Source: Georgenia faecalis
GTDB lineage: Bacteria > Actinomycetota > Actinomycetes > Actinomycetales > Actinomycetaceae
Reading direction: 5' to 3'
Assembly: GCF_003710105.1 (NCBI RefSeq)
Contig: NZ_CP033325.1
Span: 620,001-684,000, forward strand
DNA length: 64,000 nucleotides
In this document: piece after piece, positions 1 to 7,274 of the stretch
Layout: each line of letters starts with the position of its first letter
How positions within the stretch are numbered: the stretch's first letter is position 1
Position numbers and translations under genes: made by a program
The notes under the pieces: model-generated
What the model was told of the DNA's origin: nothing
Seen by the model: the letters and a program-made list of their open reading frames with translations, nothing else
The model's database searches: none

Positions 1-165
1 CGCCGCCGTGCCGGTACGCCGGCGGCCGAGGCCGCGCAGGCGGCCCTCGGCGGCGAGGGCGGGAGCGACCTCTCCCCACAGGCTCGGGCCGAGATGGCTC
101 GTAGAAGCACGACCACCCGGGACAACGTCGCCCCGACCGACGCACGCGAAGGGGACAGCAACTGA
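1..165 (+). CDS. glmU: GlmU C-terminal tail (partial, 5' end outside window)
   Basis: The frame is open from base 1 to TGA at 163-165, giving 54 residues rich in Ala, Arg and Thr, with GTPAAEAA near the beginning. This looks like the poorly conserved tail that follows the acyltransferase domain of GlmU, the bifunctional UDP-N-acetylglucosamine pyrophosphorylase/glucosamine-1-phosphate acetyltransferase of peptidoglycan precursor synthesis. No catalytic part is visible. The assignment rests on the common actinobacterial order glmU-prs and on the one-base stop/start overlap (TGATG) with prs, which indicates translational coupling. Confidence 0.7.
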   Translation, partial: RRRAGTPAAEAAQAALGGEGGSDLSPQARAEMARRSTTTRDNVAPTDAREGDSN

Positions 166-1145
166 TGACCGGGATCACCTCCCACGGGGAAAAGCGCCTC
201 GTACTCGTCTCGGGGCGCGCGCACCCGGCCCTGGCGACCGACGTCTCGGCCGCGCTCGGCAGCGAGCTCGTCCCGACGACCGCGTACGACTTCGCCAACG
301 GCGAGATCTACGTCCGCTTCGAGGAGAGCGTGCGCGGCTGCGACGCGTTCGTCCTCCAGTCGCACACGTCGCCGATCAACCAGTGGCTCATGGAGCAGCT
401 CATCATGGTCGACGCGCTCAAGCGCGCCTCGGCCAAGCGGATCACCGTCGTCGCGCCGTTCTACCCGTACGCCCGGCAGGACAAGAAGCACAAGGGCCGC
501 GAGCCGATCTCCGCGCGCCTGGTCGCGGACCTCTTCAAGACGGCCGGCGCCGACCGGCTCATGTCGGTGGACCTCCACGCGGCGCAGACCCAGGGCTTCT
601 TCGACGGGCCGGTCGACCACCTGTGGGCGATGCCGATCCTCACCGACTACGTGCGCACGCGCGTCGACACCGGCAACGTCACCGTGGTCTCGCCCGACGC
701 CGGGCGCATCCGCGTCGCGGAGCAGTGGGCGGCCAAGCTCGGTGGCGGGCCGCTCGCGTTCGTCCACAAGACCCGCGACATCAGCCGGCCCAACCAGTCC
801 GTGGCCAACCGCGTCGTCGGTGAGGTCCAGGGCCGCACCTGCGTGCTCGTCGACGACCTCATCGACACCGGCGGGACGATCGCCGAGGCGGTCAAGGTGG
901 TCCTCGCGGCCGGCGCCTCGGACGTCATCGTCGCGGCGACCCACGGCGTGCTGTCCGAGCCCGCGGCCCGGCGCCTGTCCGAGTGCGGGGCGCGCGAGGT
1001 CATCGTCACGGACAGCCTGCCCATCACGGCCGAGAAGCGTTTCCCCACGCTCACCGTGCTCCCCATCGCGCCGCTGCTGGCCCGGGCGATCCGCGAGGTC
1101 TTCGACGACGGCTCGGTGACCAGCCTCTTCGACGGCAACGCCTGA
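165..1145 (+). CDS. prs: Ribose-phosphate pyrophosphokinase
   Basis: This 326-residue enzyme makes PRPP from ribose 5-phosphate and ATP for nucleotide, histidine and tryptophan synthesis, in the cytoplasm. The flexible catalytic loop PYARQDKK lies near residues 101-108, SVDLHAAQ near 134-141, and the PRPP loop DDLIDTGGT at 230-238. Length is normal for class I PRPP synthetases. The ATG shares a base with the glmU stop, so this start is favoured and the two genes are probably cotranscribed. Nothing is unusual. Confidence 0.97.
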   Translation: MTGITSHGEKRLVLVSGRAHPALATDVSAALGSELVPTTAYDFANGEIYVRFEESVRGCDAFVLQSHTSPINQWLMEQLIMVDALKRASAKRITVVAPFYPYARQDKKHKGREPISARLVADLFKTAGADRLMSVDLHAAQTQGFFDGPVDHLWAMPILTDYVRTRVDTGNVTVVSPDAGRIRVAEQWAAKLGGGPLAFVHKTRDISRPNQSVANRVVGEVQGRTCVLVDDLIDTGGTIAEAVKVVLAAGASDVIVAATHGVLSEPAARRLSECGAREVIVTDSLPITAEKRFPTLTVLPIAPLLARAIREVFDDGSVTSLFDGNA

Positions 1146-1222
1146 GCGGCGGCCGGGACGCCTGACCGGCCCCGGGCGGTGCAGGACGTCGGCACCGCCT
1201 GACCGGGGTGCGCCGAGGGCGC

Positions 1223-1669
1223 TCAGGGGCGGTCGACGGCGGACAGGTTCGCCTCCAGCAGGCCGAGGTTCTCCAGGATCTCGGCCTGCTGCTCGGCCGA
1301 CAGCGACCCCACGGTGAGGCGCTCCAGCTCTGCCCAGGCGCCCTCGACCTTCGCGCGCAGCTCGAGGCTGGCGGGGGTCGCCTCGACGATGACCGCCCGC
1401 CGGTCGGTCGGTGAGGGCCGGCGCTGCACGAGGCCTGCCCTCTCCATGCGCGCGACGCTGCGCGTCATCGACGGCGCGTCCGAGTCGACGGCCTCGACCA
1501 GGTCGACCAGGCGCTGGGGCCCCTGCGACCACAGCGTCATGAGCGCCAGCTCCTGACCCGGGTGCAGGCCGCTCTCGCGCAGGAGCGCCCCGGCGAGGGC
1601 CTTGTGGAGCCGGGCCACCCGGAACACCGCGTGGCTCATCGGACGCGCGCCGAAGCCCTGGTCGCTCAC
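1223..1669 (-). CDS. MarR-family transcriptional regulator
   Basis: About 148 residues with the MarR winged-helix layout: an N-terminal helix (HAVFRVARLHKALAG), a helix-turn-helix around LVDLVEAVDSDAPSMTRSVARMERAGLV, and the wing motif PSPTDRRAVIV where Asp-Arg-Arg is typical. The GTG at 1669 (SDQGFG...) is preferred; an in-frame ATG at 1639 (MSHAVF) is a possible shorter start and neither has a strong ribosome site. It is transcribed divergently from an old-yellow-enzyme gene, an arrangement common for electrophile- or redox-responsive MarR repressors, so it probably controls that gene. The ligand cannot be read from sequence. Confidence 0.88.
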   Translation of the reverse strand: MSDQGFGARPMSHAVFRVARLHKALAGALLRESGLHPGQELALMTLWSQGPQRLVDLVEAVDSDAPSMTRSVARMERAGLVQRRPSPTDRRAVIVEATPASLELRAKVEGAWAELERLTVGSLSAEQQAEILENLGLLEANLSAVDRP

Positions 1670-1873
1670 CCGACGGACGATACCGCCGAGGGGCGCCGCC
1701 CGGGCGGCCGGGCGTGCGAGGCCTGAGGCCGGTCCGTGGCAGCGGCCGTGGCGGGGCTCCTGCCGGCGCGCCCGGGTGGCGACCGCGATGGGGCGCGGCG
1801 GTCGCATCGCGGCCGTCCGCGGGTGGCCGGTGGACGGGCCGCCCCGGGGTCCGGGGGAGGGAATGGATCCGAG

Positions 1874-1883
1874 CAAATACTTG
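1874..1883. promoter_or_regulatory. Candidate MarR operator (near-palindrome CAAATACTTG)
   Basis: In the MarR/old-yellow-enzyme intergenic region, an AT-richer patch contains CAAATACTTG, symmetric at 8 of 10 positions. It lies about 40 bp before the oxidoreductase ATG and 200 bp before the regulator. Position and symmetry fit a MarR-type site, but this is inference. Confidence 0.35.
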
Positions 1884-1924
1884 TTCGGCTAACCAATCAC
1901 CCCATGCACCCCAAGGAGAACCCC

Positions 1925-3010
1925 ATGAGCACCGCCTTCGAGCCCCTGGCCGCCGGCAGCCTGCGCCTGCGCAACCGCATCGTCATGGCGCCGATGACCC
2001 GCAGCCGTGCCGACGGCACGCTGCCCACCAGCGACACCGCGACGTACTACGCCCAGCGCGCCGGCGCCGGACTGATCGTCACCGAGGGCATCCAGCCCTC
2101 CGCCGTCGGCCAGGGCTACCCCTCCACCCCCGGCCTGCACACGGCGGAGCAGGTGGAGGCATGGGGTGCCGTCACCCGTGCCGTCCATGCCGCCGGCGGC
2201 ACGGTCGTGGCGCAGCTGATGCACACCGGCCGGATCGGTCACCCGGCCAACACGGAGGCCGCCGGCCACGGCGCGCTGACGCCGGTCGGCCCGTCGGCCG
2301 TCAGGGCGCGCGGTCAGATCTTCACACCGACCGGGTTGCAGGACCACGTCGATCCGGACGAGCTGACCGAGGACCAGATCGCGGGCACGATCGGCGACTT
2401 CGCCGCCGCGGCACGCCTCGCGATCACCGCCGGGTTCGACGGGGTGGAGATCCACGGCGCCAACGGCTACCTGCTCCACCAGTTCCTCGCCACCAACGCC
2501 AACCTGCGCACCGACGACTGGGGCGGTAGCCCGGCGAACCGGATCCGGTTCACGCTCGAGGTCGCCAGGGCCGTCGCCGGTGCGATCGGCGCCGACCGCA
2601 CCGGCATCCGGCTCTCCCCGGCCAACGGGCTCGGTGACACCGTCGAGGACCATGTCGCCCTCTACCCCCTGCTGGTCGCCGAGCTCGACACGCTCGGCCT
2701 GGCCTACCTCCACCTCGTCGAGGCCGGTGACCCGTCGATGACCCCGGTCCTGCGCCGGGCGTGGTCCGGGACCCTCATCCTCAACCCCGCGCACGCAGGC
2801 CTCGCTGACCACCCCACGCGGGTCGGCCTGGTCGCCGACGGCACGGCCGACGCGGTGTCGTTCGCGCGGCTGTTCATCTCCAACCCCGACCTCGTCACCC
2901 GGCTCGCTGCCGGCGCGCCGCTCGCCGAGCCCGACCTGGGCAAGGCCTACGGCGGCGACCATCGCGGCTACACCGACTACCCGACCCTCGCCGCACAGCC
3001 CGTCGCCTGA
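1925..3010 (+). CDS. Old yellow enzyme-type NADH:flavin oxidoreductase (alkene reductase)
   Basis: A 361-residue FMN TIM-barrel enzyme of the OYE/NemA group, which reduces activated alkenes, quinones or nitro compounds with NAD(P)H. Visible family signatures are RNRIVMAPMTRSRA at the N-terminus, QLMHTGRIGH, and EIHGANGYLLHQF, where His and Asn would contact the substrate. The ATG at 1925 follows AAGGAG at 1913-1918 and begins STAFEPL just before conserved sequence, so longer in-frame starts are rejected. The divergent MarR gene suggests induction by electrophiles. Confidence 0.93.
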   Translation: MSTAFEPLAAGSLRLRNRIVMAPMTRSRADGTLPTSDTATYYAQRAGAGLIVTEGIQPSAVGQGYPSTPGLHTAEQVEAWGAVTRAVHAAGGTVVAQLMHTGRIGHPANTEAAGHGALTPVGPSAVRARGQIFTPTGLQDHVDPDELTEDQIAGTIGDFAAAARLAITAGFDGVEIHGANGYLLHQFLATNANLRTDDWGGSPANRIRFTLEVARAVAGAIGADRTGIRLSPANGLGDTVEDHVALYPLLVAELDTLGLAYLHLVEAGDPSMTPVLRRAWSGTLILNPAHAGLADHPTRVGLVADGTADAVSFARLFISNPDLVTRLAAGAPLAEPDLGKAYGGDHRGYTDYPTLAAQPVA

Positions 3011-3027
3011 GGCGACCGGACAGCCCA

Positions 3028-3067
3028 CCCGTTCGGTGCGCGGGGAGGGGTCCCGCGACCGAACGGG
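3028..3067 (+). terminator. Hairpin terminator after the oxidoreductase gene
   Basis: A 10-bp perfect outer stem (3028-3037 with 3058-3067) and a 6-bp inner stem (3039-3044 with 3052-3057) begin 18 bp after the stop codon. There is no U-tract, as is usual in high-GC actinobacteria. Confidence 0.65.
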
Positions 3068-3180
3068 CATGCGCCGACGCTGCGCCGGCGCAGCGGGCGA
3101 GCGCCCGCGGCGAGCGCTGACCGGGCGTCGCGGTGAGCGGCCGCACAGCCCGCGGGGAGCGAGCCGGCACCGCGGTCGGC

Positions 3181-3186
3181 TAACAT
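3181..3186 (+). promoter_or_regulatory. Possible -10 element for rplY (TAACAT)
   Basis: TAACAT fits the actinobacterial TANNNT -10 pattern. It would give an untranslated leader of about 150 nt before rplY. No convincing -35 is seen. The rest of 3068-3341 contains no recognisable gene. Confidence 0.35.
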
Positions 3187-3341
3187 GAGCAGGTTGCCTC
3201 GGCGAGGGAGGCCGGACGGGCCTTGCGCCCGAGGAGTGACCGGCTCCGTGATCGACGCGGTGGCGCCTGTGCGCGCCGTCCGTCCGACGTCCCGCGCTGA
3301 GGCCCACCGCCGTCCAAGACACACCTCCTGAGGAGACCCCC

Positions 3342-3959
3342 GTGGCCGAGAAGAACACGCTTACCGCGAGCCCCCGCACCGAGTTCGGCAAGGGCGCCGC
3401 CCGCCGTACCCGCCGCGCCGGCCTCATCCCCGCCGTCCTCTACGGGCACGGCACCGAGCCGGTCCACCTCGCCCTTCCCGGGCACGAGACCTTCCTCGCC
3501 CTCAAGGACAACGCGAACGCGCTGCTCACGCTCGTCATCGACGGCAACGAGCAGCTCGCCCTGTCCAAGGACGTCCAGCGCGACCCGGTCCGCCGCCACA
3601 TCGAGCACGTCGACCTCGTCATCGTCCGCACGGGCGAGCGCGTGACGGTCGAGGTCCCGGTGCACATCGTCGGCGAGTCCTACCCCGGCACGATCCACCA
3701 GGTCGAGCTCCAGGCCGTCAGCCTCACCGTCCCGGCGACGGCGATCCCCGAGCAGGTCGAGGTCTCCATCGAGGGCCTGAACGACGGCGCCATCGTCCGC
3801 GTCTCGGACATCGCGGTCCCCGAGGGCGCCACGATCGAGAACGACGCCGAGCACGAGGTCGTCATCATCTCCGTGCCGCGCGCCAGCGCCGACGACATCG
3901 CCGCCGACGAGGCCTCGGCCTCGGCCGGTGCGGCCGCCGGTGTCACGGTGGAGGACTGA
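3342..3959 (+). CDS. rplY: 50S ribosomal protein L25/general stress protein Ctc
   Basis: A 205-residue long-form bL25 that binds 5S rRNA. The N-terminal L25 domain starts TASPRTEFGKGAARRTRRAGLIPAVLYG (given here as a region, residues 7-33), followed by the TL5/CTC beta-rich domain (VEVPVHIVGES, EQVEVSIEGL) and a disordered acidic/Ala-rich tail. The GTG start is preceded by GAGGAGA. It sits directly upstream of pth, a very common bacterial pairing, but a strong hairpin separates the two. Confidence 0.95.
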   Translation: MAEKNTLTASPRTEFGKGAARRTRRAGLIPAVLYGHGTEPVHLALPGHETFLALKDNANALLTLVIDGNEQLALSKDVQRDPVRRHIEHVDLVIVRTGERVTVEVPVHIVGESYPGTIHQVELQAVSLTVPATAIPEQVEVSIEGLNDGAIVRVSDIAVPEGATIENDAEHEVVIISVPRASADDIAADEASASAGAAAGVTVED

Positions 3960-3979
3960 CCTTCACCCGCTTGTCGTAG

Positions 3980-4019
3980 CGTCACGCCCAGGACGGGTTC
4001 CTCCGTCCTGGGCGTGACG
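3980..4019 (+). terminator. 17-bp perfect hairpin between rplY and pth
   Basis: Bases 3980-3996 pair perfectly with 4003-4019 around a 6-nt loop (GTTCCT). There is no U-run. It ends 23 bp before the pth start, so it could terminate rplY transcripts or attenuate read-through into pth. Confidence 0.75.
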
Positions 4020-4042
4020 TGTCTCGGCCCGAAGGAGGAAAC

Positions 4043-4648
4043 GTGACCAGCGGTACGTGGCTCGTCGTCGGCCTGGGGAACCCAGGCCCGGAGTACGCCG
4101 GTAACCGGCACAACGTCGGGCAGATGGTCCTCGACGTGCTCGCCCGGCGGATGGGCGGGTCGTTCACCACCCACAAGGCGCGCACGCAGGTGCTCGACGG
4201 CCGCCTCGGCGTCCTGCCCGGCGGCGCGCCCGGGCCGCGCGTCATCCTCGCGAAGCCGGCGTCGTACATGAACGTCTCCGGCGGACCGGTGGGGGCCCTG
4301 GCGAAGTTCTACGACGTCACCCCGGACCGGCTGCTCGTCGTCCACGACGAGCTCGACCTCCCCGCGCAGACCCTGCGCCTCAAGGTCGACGGCGGGGAGG
4401 GCGGGCACAACGGCCTCAAGTCGATCTCCTCGGCGCTGGGCACCAAGGAGTACGTGCGCCTGCGGGTCGGCATCGGCCGGCCGCCGGGGCGGATGGACCC
4501 CGCCGACTACGTGCTGCGCGACTTCGCCGTCGCCGAGCGTCCCGATCTCGGCGTCACCCTCGAGGAGGCCGCCGACGCCGTCGAGGAGGTCGTCCTCTCC
4601 GGCCTGGAGAAGGCCCAGCAGCGCCTGCACACCGGGGTCGGCCGATGA
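4043..4648 (+). CDS. pth: Peptidyl-tRNA hydrolase
   Basis: A 201-residue enzyme that releases peptides from peptidyl-tRNA dropped by ribosomes. The N-terminal motif [17 protein letters not shown] holds Asn13 and the catalytic His23; HDELDLP and [11 protein letters not shown] follow in the expected order. The GTG at 4043 is chosen because GAAGGAGGAA lies just upstream; the in-frame GTG at 4019 falls inside the terminator stem and lacks a ribosome site. Confidence 0.96.
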   Translation: MTSGTWLVVGLGNPGPEYAGNRHNVGQMVLDVLARRMGGSFTTHKARTQVLDGRLGVLPGGAPGPRVILAKPASYMNVSGGPVGALAKFYDVTPDRLLVVHDELDLPAQTLRLKVDGGEGGHNGLKSISSALGTKEYVRLRVGIGRPPGRMDPADYVLRDFAVAERPDLGVTLEEAADAVEEVVLSGLEKAQQRLHTGVGR

Positions 4649-4673
4649 GGGCACGCCCGGTGAGGAGCGCGGC

Positions 4674-6644
4674 ATGAGCATGGGAATGGGGGGCGGCGGC
4701 ATGGGCGGCGGCTTCGGCCGCACGCTGCGCCAGGACGCGCGGGTCGCCGACCACCGCCTCGTGCCCGGCACCATCCGCCGGGTGGTCGGCTACGCCAAGC
4801 CGTACCGCGTGCAGATCGCGCTGTTCCTGGGCCTCGTCGTCCTCGGCGCGCTGCTCGTCGTCGCCACCCCGCTGCTCCTCCAGCGGATCATCGACGACGG
4901 CGTGAGCACGGGCGACCGGCGCCTGGTCGTCGTCCTCGCGAGCCTCGTCGCGGTGGTCGCGGTGCTCGAGGCCGTGCTCACCCTCGTCCAGCGCTGGTTC
5001 TCCTCGCGCATCGGCGAGGGGCTCATCTACGACCTGCGCACCGACGTCTTCGGGCACGTCCAGCGCCAGTCGGTGGCCTTCTTCACGCGGACCCAGACCG
5101 GCTCCCTGGTGACGCGCCTCAACTCCGACGTCATCGGCGCCCAGCAGGCCTTCACCTCCACGCTGTCCGGCGTCGTCTCCAACGTCATCTCCGTCGTCGT
5201 CGTCCTCGCGACGATGCTCGCGCTGTCGTGGGAGATCACGGTGGTGGCGCTGCTCGTGGTCCCGGCGCTGCTGCTCCCCGCGCGCCGCGTGGGCCGCCGG
5301 CTGGCCGGCCTGCGCCGCGAGGGCATGGCCCTCAACGCCGAGCTCGGCAACCGGATGACGGAGCGGTTCAACGTCGCGGGCGCGCTCCTCGTGAAGATCT
5401 TCGGGGACCCCGACCGCGAGGACCGTGAGTTCGCGGAGCGCGCGGGCCGCGTCCGGGACATCGGCGTGCGCACCGCGATGAGCAACCGGGTGTTCTTCGC
5501 CGCCCTCGGGGCGATGGCCTCCCTCGCGACGGCGCTCGTCTACGGACTGGGCGGCATCCTCGCCATCGACGGCGCCGTCTCCATCGGCACACTGGTCGCC
5601 TTCGCCGGGCTGCTGGGGCGGCTGTACGGCCCGGTGACCGCGCTGAGCAACGTCCAGATCGACGTCATGACCGCGCTGGTCTCCTTCGAGCGGGTCTTCG
5701 AGGTCCTCGACCTCGAGCCCATGGTCACCGACGCCGACGACGCGGTGGACCTGCCCGACGGCCCGCTCGACGTCGAGCTCGAGCACGTGAGCTTCCGCTA
5801 CCCGCGCCCGCACGAGGTCTCCCTCCTCTCGCTCGAGTCCCCGGGAGGCGCCGACGCGGCTGGGCGGGGCCGGACCCGGGCCGCCGCGACCGTCGGCATG
5901 GACGAGGCGGCCGACGCCGAGCGGGCCCCGATGGCCGGGACGGCCGACGAGGAGGGGGACGTCCTCCACGACATCTCGCTGCGGGTGGAGCCGGGGCACG
6001 TCCTCGCGCTCGTCGGCCCGAGCGGCGCGGGCAAGACGACCCTGTCCGCGCTCGTCGCGCGGCTCTACGACGCCACCGAGGGCGTCGTGCGCCTGGGCGG
6101 CGTCGACGTGCGCCGCGCCCGCCAGGCGAGCGTGCACGCGGCGGTCGGGATCGTCACCCAGGACGCCCACATGTTCCACGACACCGTGCGGGCCAACCTC
6201 CTCTACGCCCGCCCGGACGCCACCGACGAGCAGATCCGCGACGCGCTGGTCGCCGCGCACGTCGCCCACGTGGTCGACCGGCTGCCCCAGGGCCTGGACA
6301 CGGTGGTGGGCGACCGCGGCCACCGCCTCTCCGGCGGGGAGAAGCAGCGGATCGCCATCGCGCGGCTGCTGCTGCGCTCGCCGCGGGTCGTCGTCCTCGA
6401 CGAGGCGACGGCGCACCTGGACTCCGAGTCCGAGGCCGCCGTCCAGCGGGCGCTGGACGAGGCGATGAGCGGGCGGACGTCTCTCGTCATCGCGCACCGG
6501 CTGTCGACCGTGCGCGCCGCGGACTCCATCGCCGTGCTCGAGGGCGGCCGGGTCGTCGAGCAGGGCACTCACGCCGAGCTGCTCGCTCGGGGTGGCCTGT
6601 ACTCCGAGCTCTACCGCACGCAGTTCGCCGACCAGGACGTCTGA
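4674..6644 (+). CDS. ABC transporter, fused permease/ATPase (exporter type)
   Basis: A 656-residue half-transporter: six predicted membrane helices within residues 40-320, then a nucleotide-binding domain with Walker A GPSGAGKTT (about 448-456), signature LSGGEKQR, Walker B VVVLDEATAHLD and H-loop IAHRLST. The N-terminus is Met/Gly-rich (MSMGMGGGGMGGG). An unusual insert of about 45 charged, low-complexity residues (roughly 383-427) separates the A-loop strand SFRYPRP from the rest of the ATPase domain. It starts 26 bp after pth. Such proteins act as homo- or heterodimers exporting lipids or drugs; the substrate is unknown. Confidence 0.92.
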   Translation: MSMGMGGGGMGGGFGRTLRQDARVADHRLVPGTIRRVVGYAKPYRVQIALFLGLVVLGALLVVATPLLLQRIIDDGVSTGDRRLVVVLASLVAVVAVLEAVLTLVQRWFSSRIGEGLIYDLRTDVFGHVQRQSVAFFTRTQTGSLVTRLNSDVIGAQQAFTSTLSGVVSNVISVVVVLATMLALSWEITVVALLVVPALLLPARRVGRRLAGLRREGMALNAELGNRMTERFNVAGALLVKIFGDPDREDREFAERAGRVRDIGVRTAMSNRVFFAALGAMASLATALVYGLGGILAIDGAVSIGTLVAFAGLLGRLYGPVTALSNVQIDVMTALVSFERVFEVLDLEPMVTDADDAVDLPDGPLDVELEHVSFRYPRPHEVSLLSLESPGGADAAGRGRTRAAATVGMDEAADAERAPMAGTADEEGDVLHDISLRVEPGHVLALVGPSGAGKTTLSALVARLYDATEGVVRLGGVDVRRARQASVHAAVGIVTQDAHMFHDTVRANLLYARPDATDEQIRDALVAAHVAHVVDRLPQGLDTVVGDRGHRLSGGEKQRIAIARLLLRSPRVVVLDEATAHLDSESEAAVQRALDEAMSGRTSLVIAHRLSTVRAADSIAVLEGGRVVEQGTHAELLARGGLYSELYRTQFADQDV

Positions 6645-6732
6645 GGCGCACGCAGCTCGCCGACGAGGACGCCTGGGTCCGCCCGCCGGGGGAGTCCCGC
6701 GCCGTGGCCGGCGCAGCGCCGCGGCGGACGCC

Positions 6733-6966
6733 GAGTTCGCTAGTTGGCGCCGAGTTCGCTGGCTCCTGCCGAGTTCGCTAGTAAGAACTATCGAACTCGG
6801 CAGGGACTATCGAACTCGGCGGTGGGCGGGGTGCTGAGTTCGCTGGTTCTCGCTGAGTTCGCTGTTTCGTGCCGAGTTCGCTAGTCAGAACTATCGAATT
6901 CGGCAGGGGGTATCGAACTCGGCCAGTGGGTGGGTGCCGAGTTCGCTAGTTGGCGCTGAGTTCGCT
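6733..6966. repeat. Intergenic array of a 9-bp word in both orientations, with a 103-bp higher-order repeat
   Basis: The word GAGTTCGCT occurs at 6733, 6752, 6771, 6835, 6855, 6874, 6939 and 6958. The inverse form ATCGAACTC (once ATCGAATTC) occurs at 6790, 6809, 6893 and 6912. Spacing is mostly 19 bp. The order is F-F-F-R-R, F-F-F-R-R, F-F, and corresponding units are 102-104 bp apart, so the array is about 2.3 copies of a 103-bp tandem unit. Inner F/R pairs can form a 15-bp stem with one mismatch. It fills the gap between the ABC exporter and mfd; no gene is seen here. Confidence 0.9.
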
Positions 6967-6976
6967 GGTTCGTGCG

Positions 6977-7094
6977 GAGCTCAGCCGGAGCCGGAGCCGC
7001 ACCCGGAGCCCGAGCCGGAGCCGGAGCCGGAGCTGGAGCCGCACCCGGAGCCCGAGCCCGAGCCTCAGCCGGCGCCAGAACCGGACCTGGACCC
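6977..7094. repeat. GAGCCG-type low-complexity tract
   Basis: About 118 bp built mainly of GAGCCG/GAGCCC hexamers directly after the inverted-word array. In one frame it reads as Glu-Pro repeats, but that frame has no ribosome site and no conserved domain, so it is treated as a non-coding microsatellite. It ends about 80 bp before a likely mfd -10 element. Confidence 0.75.
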
Positions 7095-7174
7095 GAAGCG
7101 CTGCTCTGCGGCCCCCCCCGGCCGCGGGCTGTCGCCCTGCGCGAACGCCGAGGAGCGCCGTCGGGGGTCCGACA

Positions 7175-7180
7175 TAGAAT
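7175..7180 (+). promoter_or_regulatory. Likely mfd -10 element (TAGAAT)
   Basis: TAGAAT matches TANNNT well and lies 94 bp before the mfd start, immediately after the repeat tracts. No clear -35 was identified. Confidence 0.45.
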
Positions 7181-7274
7181 CGGTGCGCGCCCCCGCCACC
7201 TCCTGGTTGCGGGGTTCGTGTGGTGCCCACCCGCCGTGGGGCGGCGCCTGACGTCCCCTCCCTGCGAAGGACCC

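Noticed and set aside
4554-6572. A long minus-strand open frame opposite the ABC exporter
   Set aside because: A shadow of the real gene; its composition is Arg/His/Asp/Gly-rich without any family feature.
6733-6966. CRISPR array
   Set aside because: The units are only 9-19 bp, occur in both orientations and lack unique spacers; no cas genes are present.
6934-7251. An open frame encoding Glu-Pro repeats before mfd
   Set aside because: It follows a hexamer microsatellite, begins inside the repeat array, and has no ribosome site or conserved part.
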